Source of the DNA: JABMMZ01 sp044377005
GTDB lineage: Bacteria; Bacteroidota; Bacteroidia; NS11-12g; UBA955
Length of the DNA: 52,161 nt
Reading direction: 5' to 3'
Assembly: GCA_044377005.1 (NCBI GenBank)
Contig: JBILJV010000010.1
Location: 1-52,161 of the forward strand
Part shown: piece by piece, positions 42,987 through 52,161 of the stretch
Layout of the letters: each line of letters opens with the position of its first letter
How positions within the stretch are numbered: position 1 is the first letter of the stretch
Notes under the pieces: generated by a model
Databases searched by the model: none
The model's input: the letters and a program-made list of their open reading frames with translations, nothing else
What the model was told of the DNA's origin: nothing
Position numbers and translations under genes: made by a program

Positions 42987-43056
42987 GTAGCGATACTAAA
43001 AGATTTTTTTAAAATATCATAATTAATGAATATTATTGCCCTAAATAAAAAAAGAT

Positions 43057-44469
43057 ATGAGTTCAAATAATACAGTTATTGATGCGATTGAGAAACAGGG
43101 AACTGTTTTCGGTCACCCAAAAGGTTTGTTTTTGTTGTTTTTTACTGAATTGTGGGAAAGATTCAGTTATTATGGAATGCGTGGTATATTAATGCTTTAC
43201 ATGACCAAATTGTGGGCGGAAAATGGTTTAAATATTCCCGAAGATTCAGCTTCACTTATTTACGGAACATTTACAGGATTTGTATACTTTACTCCATTAT
43301 TAGGTGGTTGGATAGCAGATAAATTTATTGGTCAAAGAATGGCGATTACTATAGGAGGTTTAACCATGGCAGCAGGTCAGTTGACTTTATTTGCAATGGG
43401 CAACCATGCTGGTTTAGTCATTGGTTTGGTTTTATTAGTGATAGGTAATGGTTTTTTTAAACCTAATATTTCTACGATTGTTGGTCAGTTGTACCGCGAT
43501 GGAGACGAAAAAAGAGATTCAGCATTTTCAATTTTTTATATGGGGATTAACTTGGGGGCATTATTAGCTCCTTTGGTTTGTGGTTTCCTAGCCGAAGAAT
43601 ACTTTGCTGTTAAAAGTGCCGATGGAACTGCCATTCTTTCTTATGGATTTAAATATGGCTTCCTAGCAGCCGCTATTGGAATGATAATGGGACAAATTGC
43701 TTTTAATTTATTGTCTAAAAAATACCTTTTAACGATTGGTGAAAAACCAGTGAAACATGAAGAAGGTTCAGAAGAAAGTATCAAAAACAAAGCGCCATTA
43801 ACTAAACAAGAAAAAGATAGAATTACAGTTATTTTTATATTAACTGCATTGGTTATTTTCTTTTGGGCAGGTTTCGAACAAGCTGGATCTTCGTTGACAC
43901 TATATACTGATAAATATATTGATAGATCGGCTTTTGGAACGATTATTCCAACCACTTATTTTCAATCGGTAAATCCATTGTTTATTGTTTTACTTGCACC
44001 ATTGTTTGCTTGGTTTTGGACTTCTAAATTTGGTAAAAAACTAACCACACCAATTAAAATGAGTTTGGGTATGATTTTATTAGGTGTAGGTTTCTTGTTT
44101 ATGATTATTGCTACAGGTGAAGTTGTAAAAAGTGGTGCAGGAGATGCAGAAGTTGTGTCACAGAAAGCAGCCTTAATCTGGTTATTATTTACTTATTTTT
44201 TCCATACAGTAGGAGAATTGTGTTTATCCCCAGTAGGTTTATCGGTTGTTACCAAATTATCTCCACCTAAATTGGCTTCCTTATTAATGGGAGTTTGGAT
44301 GTTGTCTTCTGCCTTTGCCAATTGGATTGGTGGATTTGTTGCATCTTATGTCAACCGATTAGGTGCGGAAACGATTTTTTATTCCATTGCTATCTTTGTT
44401 ATTGTTCTTGGTTTGTTAATGCTCTTGTTAGCGAAAAAACTAAGTTCAATGATGCATGGTGTCAAATAA
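43057..44469 (+). CDS. POT/PTR2-family proton-dependent peptide transporter
   Basis: This 470-residue membrane protein of the major facilitator superfamily has about 12-14 helices. Helix 1 carries the POT motif ExxERF (FTELWERFSYYGMRG). The PTR2 signature follows at GDEKRDSAFSIFYMGINLGALLAPLVCGF. A cytoplasmic linker (KPVKHEEGSEESIKNK) splits the halves. The family imports di- and tripeptides with protons across the inner membrane. It stands alone, followed by a strong terminator. Confidence 0.93.
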   Translation: MSSNNTVIDAIEKQGTVFGHPKGLFLLFFTELWERFSYYGMRGILMLYMTKLWAENGLNIPEDSASLIYGTFTGFVYFTPLLGGWIADKFIGQRMAITIGGLTMAAGQLTLFAMGNHAGLVIGLVLLVIGNGFFKPNISTIVGQLYRDGDEKRDSAFSIFYMGINLGALLAPLVCGFLAEEYFAVKSADGTAILSYGFKYGFLAAAIGMIMGQIAFNLLSKKYLLTIGEKPVKHEEGSEESIKNKAPLTKQEKDRITVIFILTALVIFFWAGFEQAGSSLTLYTDKYIDRSAFGTIIPTTYFQSVNPLFIVLLAPLFAWFWTSKFGKKLTTPIKMSLGMILLGVGFLFMIIATGEVVKSGAGDAEVVSQKAALIWLLFTYFFHTVGELCLSPVGLSVVTKLSPPKLASLLMGVWMLSSAFANWIGGFVASYVNRLGAETIFYSIAIFVIVLGLLMLLLAKKLSSMMHGVK

Positions 44470-44494
44470 ACGAAAGTTTTAATAAATAAATTAT

Positions 44495-44524
44495 AAAAAG
44501 TCCCGCTTAAAAGCGGGACTTTTT
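44495..44524 (+). terminator. Terminator after the peptide transporter
   Basis: A hairpin (AAAAAGTCCCGC / GCGGGACTTTTT with loop TTAAAA) 25 bases after the stop codon, followed by more T residues. Confidence 0.87.
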
Positions 44525-44835
44525 ATTTTATTAGGTTTGATGTCTGTTTTCGCTCGTTCAATTTTCTCTGTTTCAGCCTTTCATTTTTTATAGACCTCTT
44601 CCCTAGCGCCTCTATATAGGAGAGGTAAGTTGAATTTGAAGTTTAAGATTCATTTGTGGTAGGCTTTTTACTCATTTGAGTTTATTTATAATTCGAGAAT
44701 TAACTTAGTTGTGTTGGTCTAAAAACTTCATAAATTTGAGAAATGAGAAGCATTCAGCTAATGAGGGTAACAGAAAAGCTGTCGGAAAAAGAGGTTTCCT
44801 TCGTCGATATGAACCTAATTATAAACTTAATTGAA
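44525..44835. other. Intergenic region with decayed repeats
   Basis: About 310 bases without a gene, upstream of the sigma factor's 3' end. Two fragments resemble the repeat families at 33 kb: a degenerate CCTCT/AGAGG hairpin near 44608-44627, and AAGCTGTCGG...TTTCCTTCGTCGATATGA near 44775-44812 (half of a MITE-like element). Nothing else is seen. Confidence 0.5.
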
Positions 44836-45408
44836 TCAATAATACTGACTAATTGCCAATCCAATTAACACCAACAATGCTTTGCCATTAATAGATTGGG
44901 TGCTTTCTTGTTTTTGAATAGACTGTTTGATTGTTTTAATGGCAATCGTAATTTGATTCTCTACCGTTTTGGGTGTTATGCCCATTATGAGTCCTATTTC
45001 TTTGTTACTCAATTGTTCTTTTCTACTCAGTATGAAAATTTGTTTACACTTGCGTGGTAACTTATCGATGGTTTTAAAAATAAGCTGTTCCATTTCTTTG
45101 CCTTCCATCAGTTGAAGTATGTTGGCATTGTTATTGGGGATTGATATAAATACATCAGATTGTTCAAAAACCATTCTTTTTTTCTTCAAAAAATTAATGC
45201 TTTTGTTTTTTACAACCGTATATAAGTATGATTTAATAGAATCATCTAAAGCTAGTTGATCGCGTTTTTCCCATAGGGCTATAAAAGCATCATTTACAAT
45301 TTCGCTAGCATCTTCTTCATTTTTAACATATTGCAAGCAAAACCAATGCAGCGCTGAATGCCATTTCTTAAAGAGTGTTTCAATATGTTGATACTCAGCG
45401 TTGCTAAT
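44836..45408 (-). CDS. ECF-type sigma factor with no standard start codon
   Basis: The reading frame encodes a sigma-70 region 2 (YVKNEEDASEIVNDAFIALWEKR, then SIKSYLYTVVKNKSINFL) and a region 4 helix-turn-helix (LPRKCKQIFILSRKEQLSNKEIGLIMGITPKTVENQI). The only standard start, TTG at 45336, falls inside region 2. Upstream in frame, to a stop at 45468, the codons still spell recognisable region 2.1 sequence (AEYQHIETLFKKWHSALHWFCLQ) but include no ATG, GTG or TTG. An ATT at 45408 would give the normal length and is used here; ATT at 45438 is an alternative. The C-terminus ends in a short hydrophobic stretch (GKALLVLIGLAISQYY). No FecR-type anti-sigma gene is adjacent. It follows recQ. Confidence 0.7.
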   Translation of the reverse strand: MSNAEYQHIETLFKKWHSALHWFCLQYVKNEEDASEIVNDAFIALWEKRDQLALDDSIKSYLYTVVKNKSINFLKKKRMVFEQSDVFISIPNNNANILQLMEGKEMEQLIFKTIDKLPRKCKQIFILSRKEQLSNKEIGLIMGITPKTVENQITIAIKTIKQSIQKQESTQSINGKALLVLIGLAISQYY

Positions 45409-45452
45409 TGTTTTGTTTAGTTTAGGCGTAGTTACAATTAATAAAAACGAGG

Positions 45453-47651
<2,199 letters not shown>

Positions 47652-47690
47652 TTTTTTATTTTTTTTATCTTCTGAAATAGTACACTAAAT

Positions 47691-47712
47691 TAATATGGTC
47701 TAAACCATATTA
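47691..47712. promoter_or_regulatory. Perfect palindrome (operator candidate) in the recQ/kdsD divergent region
   Basis: TAATATGGT and ACCATATTA form a perfect 9-bp inverted repeat around a CTAA spacer. The core TGGTCTAAACCA resembles operators of GntR/HutC regulators (TGGTCTAGACCA). It lies 40 bases before recQ and 44 bases before the kdsD promoter element. Confidence 0.5.
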
Positions 47713-47755
47713 CCAAATCTTTTTTTAATAAAATTTATAGTATCATTTTTTAAGT

Positions 47756-47763
47756 TAAATTTG
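47756..47763 (+). promoter_or_regulatory. Promoter element TAAATTTG for kdsD-manC
   Basis: A perfect TAnnTTTG, 17 bases before the kdsD ATG at 47781. Confidence 0.65.
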
Positions 47764-47780
47764 CAGGCATTTAATAATTC

Positions 47781-48755
47781 ATGACAGAACGAAACATAAA
47801 TTCAAGCATTATACAATATGGTAAGCAAACCATTTATGAAGAAATAAATGAGGTTTCCAAATTGGCAGATTATATCGATGATGCTTTTGTAAGTGTTGTA
47901 GGGTTGGTCCTTTCTAGTAAAGGAAGAGTAATAATGTCTGGAATTGGTAAAAGTGCAATTATAGGCCAAAAAATAGTGGCTACTTTAAACTCTACAGGTA
48001 CACCATCGGTTTTTATGCATGCAGCTGATGCTATTCATGGTGATTTAGGGATTATTCAAAAGGATGATATTGTCTTTGTGATATCAAAAAGTGGCAATAC
48101 TCCTGAAATAAAAGCTTTGGTGCCTTTGGTTAAGCAATTTGGTAATCCTTTAATAGCTATTGTAGGTAATACAAAGTCGGTATTAGCGCTTTCTGCCAAT
48201 TATATTTTAAATGTTACAGTAAGTAAAGAAGCATGTCCTCATAATTTAGCGCCTACCACCAGTACAACAGCTCAATTGTTAATGGGTGATGCACTAGCTG
48301 TAACTCTTCTTAAATGTCGCAATTTTTCCTCCGAAGATTTTTCTAAATACCATCCTGGGGGAACATTAGGAAAGCAATTGTACTTAACAATTGGAGAATT
48401 GGCTGCACAAAATGAAAAGCCAGAAGTAGATGAATATGCACCTATTAAAGAGGTTATTTTTGAAATATCAAAAAAAAGAATGGGTGCAACTGCGGTAGTT
48501 TCTAAAAAACATGTCATAGGAATGATTACTGATGGTGATATTCGTCGTATGATAGAACAAACAACACAATTGGCAGACATAAGCGCCAAAGCTATAATGT
48601 CATTGACACCTGTGACGGTTGATAAAAATGAGTTGGCGGTGTCAGTTGTTGCGGTATTGAGGGAAAAGAAAATAAGTCAAATAATAGTGTTAGATCAAGG
48701 TGAATATTATGGCATGGTTCACATACACGATTTCAATAAAGAAGGGTTATTATAA
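47781..48755 (+). CDS. kdsD: D-arabinose-5-phosphate isomerase KdsD/KpsF family
   Basis: This 324-residue protein has an SIS (sugar isomerase) domain: SGIGKSAIIGQKIVATLNSTGTPSVFMHAADAIHGDLG, then FVISKSGNTPEIKALV. Two CBS domains follow (about 210-320, with AVVSKKHVIGMITDGDIRRMI and QIIVLDQGEYYGMVHIHDF). It converts ribulose-5-phosphate to arabinose-5-phosphate for Kdo, an inner-core lipopolysaccharide sugar. The last 2 bases before manC leave no room for a promoter, so the pair is one operon making surface-sugar precursors. Confidence 0.9.
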   Translation: MTERNINSSIIQYGKQTIYEEINEVSKLADYIDDAFVSVVGLVLSSKGRVIMSGIGKSAIIGQKIVATLNSTGTPSVFMHAADAIHGDLGIIQKDDIVFVISKSGNTPEIKALVPLVKQFGNPLIAIVGNTKSVLALSANYILNVTVSKEACPHNLAPTTSTTAQLLMGDALAVTLLKCRNFSSEDFSKYHPGGTLGKQLYLTIGELAAQNEKPEVDEYAPIKEVIFEISKKRMGATAVVSKKHVIGMITDGDIRRMIEQTTQLADISAKAIMSLTPVTVDKNELAVSVVAVLREKKISQIIVLDQGEYYGMVHIHDFNKEGLL

Positions 48756-48757
48756 TA

Positions 48758-49858
48758 ATGGAGAAAGATAAAAACAGTTACGTTGTGATAATGGCAGGCG
48801 GCATAGGAAGCCGTTTTTGGCCTTTGAGTAAAAAAAGCTATCCAAAACAGTTTCATGATATATTGGGAGTAGGAAAGTCTTTGTTAAGGCTTACTTATGA
48901 GCGCTATTTATCGGTTATTGAGCCTGAAAATATATTCGTGATAACAAATTCCAGTTATATGGATTTGGTGAATGAACAATTGCCTGAATTGCCAATTGTG
49001 AATATTATAGATGAACCTGCTTCTATGAATACAGCCCCATGTGTGGCTTATGCAAGTTTTAAAATATATGCACAAAATCCAATGGCTAAATTGGTGTTTG
49101 CTCCCAGCGATCATCTAATTACAGATGAAAAAGATTTTGTAAAAAATATCAAAAATGCCTTAAAGGTAGTTGAAAATAATGCTTTGTTATTAACGTTAGG
49201 GATAAAACCTAATCGTCCTGATACAGGTTATGGCTATATTCAACATGTTGATAAACCAATTAAAGCCAATAAAAGTGTGTTTATGGTAAAAACATTTACC
49301 GAAAAGCCTTCATTAGAATTGGCCCAAACTTTTTTGGAAAGTGGTGATTTTTTATGGAACAGCGGAATTTTTGTTTGGAAAGCTAAAGATATTATTGATG
49401 AATTTGAATCACATCAACATGATATGTATGATATCTTTAAAAAAGGCTTGAAAAAATACAATACTTCTCAGGAGTCTGCTTTTATTAGTAAGTATTATCC
49501 TTTGTGTAAAAGTATTTCAATTGATTATGCTATTATGGAAAAAACCAAAATTGCGTCTATTATTCCTGTAAACTTTGGTTGGAGTGATTTGGGAACTTGG
49601 AAATCCTTGTACATGCTAAGAGATAAAGATGAAAATGGTAATTTATTACATGGTAAACATATTAAAGTATACCGAACCAATAACTCGCTAATTATGCAAG
49701 AAAATTCGGACGATAAATTGGTGGTAGTAGAGGGATTACAAAATATGTTAGTAGTGGATACTCACGATATTTTGTTTATTAGCCATATAGAAAAAGAACA
49801 AGAAGTAAGAGAAATAACCTCTGATATCAAAGAAAAATACAAAGGAAGATATACCTAA
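48758..49858 (+). CDS. manC: Mannose-1-phosphate guanylyltransferase
   Basis: This 366-residue nucleotidyltransferase has the signature GGIGSRFWPLSKKSYPKQF near the N-terminus, FAPSDHLI with the metal Asp, and the sugar-binding FTEKPSLELAQ and WNSGIFVWK. It lacks the C-terminal PMI-like cupin of the long bifunctional form, so it is the short, monofunctional type. It makes GDP-mannose from GTP and mannose-1-phosphate for surface glycans. It follows kdsD by 2 bases. Confidence 0.9.
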   Translation: MEKDKNSYVVIMAGGIGSRFWPLSKKSYPKQFHDILGVGKSLLRLTYERYLSVIEPENIFVITNSSYMDLVNEQLPELPIVNIIDEPASMNTAPCVAYASFKIYAQNPMAKLVFAPSDHLITDEKDFVKNIKNALKVVENNALLLTLGIKPNRPDTGYGYIQHVDKPIKANKSVFMVKTFTEKPSLELAQTFLESGDFLWNSGIFVWKAKDIIDEFESHQHDMYDIFKKGLKKYNTSQESAFISKYYPLCKSISIDYAIMEKTKIASIIPVNFGWSDLGTWKSLYMLRDKDENGNLLHGKHIKVYRTNNSLIMQENSDDKLVVVEGLQNMLVVDTHDILFISHIEKEQEVREITSDIKEKYKGRYT

Positions 49859-49913
49859 AAAGAGATGTTCTTAATTTGTGTAAACTTAGTTTAATCATTT
49901 TTAAACAAAATGG

Positions 49914-49943
49914 TTTGTTTAATTAAATCTTATTTTATATTTG
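49914..49943 (+). promoter_or_regulatory. Promoter of the B12 riboswitch and receptor (TTTG-N18-TATATTTG)
   Basis: TTTG at 49914-49917, 18 bases, then a perfect TATATTTG at 49936-49943. Transcription would begin just upstream of the riboswitch. Confidence 0.75.
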
Positions 49944-49954
49944 CAACCGATAAT

Positions 49955-50150
49955 GGTTCTTTTTTGTAGATGTTTACTTATAAAAAAGATTAAAAGGGAA
50001 TTGGGTGTAAGTCCCAAACATTTCCCGATGCTGTAAGTTTTTGCATTGTTTATTCAATGCCCTTTTTTTGAATAATAACCACTGTTGACTTTGTTGATGG
50101 GAAGGTTCTAAAAAAGCAAAAAAACAAGTCAGAAGACCTGCCTTTGTCAA
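49955..50150 (+). promoter_or_regulatory. Cobalamin (adenosylcobalamin/B12) riboswitch
   Basis: Cobalamin-riboswitch landmarks occur in order: AAAAGGGAATTGGGTGTAAG then TCCC around 49993-50014, CCCGATGCTGTAA at 50024-50036, AACCACTG at 50087-50094, GGGAAGG at 50099-50105, and the B12 box AAGTCAGAAGACCTGCC at 50126-50142. Outer boundaries are approximate. Downstream, a GACA/TGTC stem (about 50199-50208) followed by a T run at 50213-50222 may be the expression platform. The regulated gene is the BtuB-like receptor 100 bases downstream, as expected. Confidence 0.88.
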
Positions 50151-50252
50151 ACAAATTTTCAATGCTTTCGGAGAAAAAGCAAGAAAAGGTAAGTGTTAGA
50201 CATTTGTCATTTCGTTTTTTTTCTATTGTATTGACTTTAAAGAGAAATTAAA

Positions 50253-52148
50253 ATGAAAGGTCTATTTATCATCTGCTTATTGTTTTGCAAAGGACTTATC
50301 CTTGATGCTCAAAACGTCAACGACACATTGTTGTTGAAAGGCTATGATTTTAAATGGACTAAATCCAACCATCCCACTGGAACCCTATCCATTTCTTTGC
50401 CTTTTGGGGAATCGCAAACATTAAGTGATGCCATTAATAGTCAAACCTCTCTTTTCGTTAAACAATATTCACCAAGCAATTTAGCGACAGTTTCCATGCG
50501 TGGAATGGGTGCGCAACATACGTCTATGTTGTGGAATGGAATTAATTTGCAAAGTTGCATGAATGGACTTAAGGATTTGAATCTAATTCCGTTGTTTTTT
50601 ATTGATGAAGCAAGTATTGAAACTGGAGCAAACTCAAGTTTAATGGGTCACGGAACCATCGCAGGAACTGTGCAGTTGAAAAACCAATTGGAGAATGAAA
50701 AAAAAATAAAATTGGATATAAATAAAGCCAGTTTTAACAATCAAAGCATCGGATTCTCAATTTCTGGGGCGAATAAATTCTTTAAACACCGAACCCGAAT
50801 TGTATACAGGTCTGGAGAAAATGATTTTGAATATTTCAATTATTTTAAAAGAGAAATGCCCATTGAAAGAATTCAAAATAATCAGCTAAAACAATTTGGT
50901 TTGATGCAAGAATTCTCATGGATATATAAGAAACATTCTTTTTATTTTAATACTTGGCTTATGCAAACAAGTAGAAATCTACCTAGTCCCATAGGTGTAG
51001 TTAATAAATCTAATGAGTATCAAGAGGATTTTAACTACAAAATGTATTTGCAACACCAATACAAAATATCGGCTAAAAGCAAATTGAGCCATAAGCTTTG
51101 TTACATCGATGAATTTCTCAACTATTATAACAAAACCTTATTGCCTTCTCTCAGTCGTTCTAAGTCTGCCATTTTGGAGTCTGAATGGAATACACAATTA
51201 AACCCTAATCTTGAATTTACAAGCAATGCCAATTTTACTCACCAATTGGCTTTTTCTGACGGATATCGTATGGGCGTATCCCGAAAAGTTTTTACATTGT
51301 TCCAAAGATTAGATTGGTATAATAACTCACGTAAAGATAAACTTTCTATTTCTGTCCGTGAATTGTTTTACGAAAACAGAATAGCTCCACTATCACCTGA
51401 GTTAGGACTCGAAAAAAAACTGAGTAAAAAATGGATGCTGAAATCAAATGTTGCCCTTAGTTTTCGTTTGCCGACATTTAATGATTTGTATTGGCAACCG
51501 GGAGGAAATGGTGATTTGAAGCCAGAAAAAGGCAGAAAAGCAGAAGTAACTGCTTTATATAACTCACGGCATTGGGAGTTTACTATAACAACCTTCAAAC
51601 ATGTGGTTGATAATTGGATTATGTGGTTGCCAACCCAAAGTGCTGCCATATGGATTGCCCAAAACGCCAAACAGGTAAAAAGTAATGGATTAGAATTTAA
51701 CCAAACTCTACACAAATCATTTTTTCAAAAACATCATTTTAGAGTTATAACACGCTACCAATATGTAAGAACTATAAATACCCAAACATACCAGAATCAA
51801 TTGGTGCAGTTAGGAAAACAATTAATTTACACACCTAATCATACCGGTGTTTTGAATTTAGATTACCGTTACAAAACTTTCAATGTGTTCGCAGAATCTC
51901 AGTATATCGGAATTCGTTACTCTCAGTCGGACCAACATATAGACAGTAAGTTGGATGACTATTTACTTTTTAATTCTGGTGTTTCCATTCGATTGAACAC
52001 CAAACGACACCATGGAACCCTTGTGTTTGCAGTTAAAAATATCTTCAATCGCATTTATCAAGTCATGGAAAATAGACCTATGCCTCTTAGAAATTATCAA
52101 TTAACATTAAAAATAAACATCAATTATGACTCTAAAAATCAACGTTAA
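50253..52148 (+). CDS. btuB: BtuB-like TonB-dependent receptor for cobalamin
   Basis: This 631-residue protein has a signal peptide (about 1-19, ending LDAQ). The plug domain (about 45-155) has SETLSDAINSQ-like and VSMRGMGAQHTSMLWNGINLQ motifs and ends in GTIAGTVQLKN. A 22-strand beta-barrel follows, with the closing strand NYQLTLKININY at the C-terminus. No carboxypeptidase-like N-terminal extension is seen. The cobalamin riboswitch directly upstream identifies B12 (or a precursor) as the ligand. It imports the vitamin across the outer membrane with TonB energy. Confidence 0.88.
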   Translation: MKGLFIICLLFCKGLILDAQNVNDTLLLKGYDFKWTKSNHPTGTLSISLPFGESQTLSDAINSQTSLFVKQYSPSNLATVSMRGMGAQHTSMLWNGINLQSCMNGLKDLNLIPLFFIDEASIETGANSSLMGHGTIAGTVQLKNQLENEKKIKLDINKASFNNQSIGFSISGANKFFKHRTRIVYRSGENDFEYFNYFKREMPIERIQNNQLKQFGLMQEFSWIYKKHSFYFNTWLMQTSRNLPSPIGVVNKSNEYQEDFNYKMYLQHQYKISAKSKLSHKLCYIDEFLNYYNKTLLPSLSRSKSAILESEWNTQLNPNLEFTSNANFTHQLAFSDGYRMGVSRKVFTLFQRLDWYNNSRKDKLSISVRELFYENRIAPLSPELGLEKKLSKKWMLKSNVALSFRLPTFNDLYWQPGGNGDLKPEKGRKAEVTALYNSRHWEFTITTFKHVVDNWIMWLPTQSAAIWIAQNAKQVKSNGLEFNQTLHKSFFQKHHFRVITRYQYVRTINTQTYQNQLVQLGKQLIYTPNHTGVLNLDYRYKTFNVFAESQYIGIRYSQSDQHIDSKLDDYLLFNSGVSIRLNTKRHHGTLVFAVKNIFNRIYQVMENRPMPLRNYQLTLKININYDSKNQR

Positions 52149-52161
52149 AATCTTATTCTTT
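52126..52161 (+). CDS. Start of a downstream gene, cut by the window edge
   Basis: An ATG at 52126 opens a frame of 12 codons (MTLKINVKILFF) that is still open at base 52161. It overlaps the btuB 3' end by 23 bases. The basic residue and hydrophobic run look like the beginning of a signal peptide, so a co-transcribed exported protein is likely. Too little is visible for a function. Confidence 0.4.
   Translation, partial: MTLKINVKILFF

Noticed and set aside
49974..50162. Minus-strand ORF across the riboswitch
   Set aside because: The bases match the conserved cobalamin riboswitch core; the ORF is a chance frame.

Overview
The window is chromosomal DNA of a low-GC member of the Bacteroidota. 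Several signs agree. At least eleven genes have the phylum-specific -7 promoter element TAnnTTTG, often only a few bases before the start codon. There is a type IX secretion (T9SS) type A sorting tail, a CHU_C (gliding-motility type) C-terminus, a TonB-dependent receptor, a sodium-pumping NQR complex, menaquinone genes, a NagZ/beta-lactamase fusion and DUF4369/DUF5106-type thioredoxin proteins. TTG and GTG starts are common. I cannot place it below phylum level.

Layout. 1-9.5 kb: a universal stress protein cut by the window edge, an alkyltransferase-like protein, an exported thioredoxin-fold protein, an outer-membrane-like protein, a PnuC-type transporter, a LysE-type exporter, the rbfA / methyltransferase / LolC-E-like permease run, and the overlapping menaquinone pair menD-menB. 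9.5-16.4 kb: a long minus-strand run of small, poorly characterised genes (PsbP/DcrB-like, PH-like, SDR, DsbA/FrnE, two DUF1801, cupin, DUF1697, a GT-C-like membrane protein). 16.4-25.3 kb: gatB, a MazG-like pyrophosphohydrolase, trxB, and the complete nqrABCDEF operon ending in a strong terminator. 25.4-32.7 kb: a coiled-coil exported protein, a DUF2400 protein, a CHU_C cell-surface protein with an IgGFc-binding-like N-terminus, and a two-domain M16 peptidase.

32.7-37.5 kb is the most unusual part. A 1,075-residue T9SS cargo gene lies between two repeat-filled intergenic blocks. Each block carries a copy of the same compound direct repeat, with about 152 bp aligned without gaps and about 93 percent identical. 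The blocks also hold MITE-like elements of about 77 bp with terminal inverted repeats, large hairpins, and a nested hairpin that is present in only one of the two repeat copies. 37.5-45 kb: a NagZ-type GH3/beta-lactamase fusion with an enoyl-CoA hydratase, a TlpA-like thioredoxin, a second LysE exporter and a POT peptide transporter. 45-52 kb: an ECF sigma factor with no standard start codon, recQ, a perfect palindrome in the recQ/kdsD divergent promoter region, kdsD-manC for surface sugar precursors, and a cobalamin riboswitch controlling a BtuB-like receptor.

Several genes fit together. MenD/MenB make the quinone that the NQR complex reduces while exporting sodium. KdsD and ManC supply Kdo and GDP-mannose for the cell surface. 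The riboswitch and receptor form a vitamin B12 uptake module. No tRNA, rRNA, CRISPR array, transposase or phage gene was recognised.
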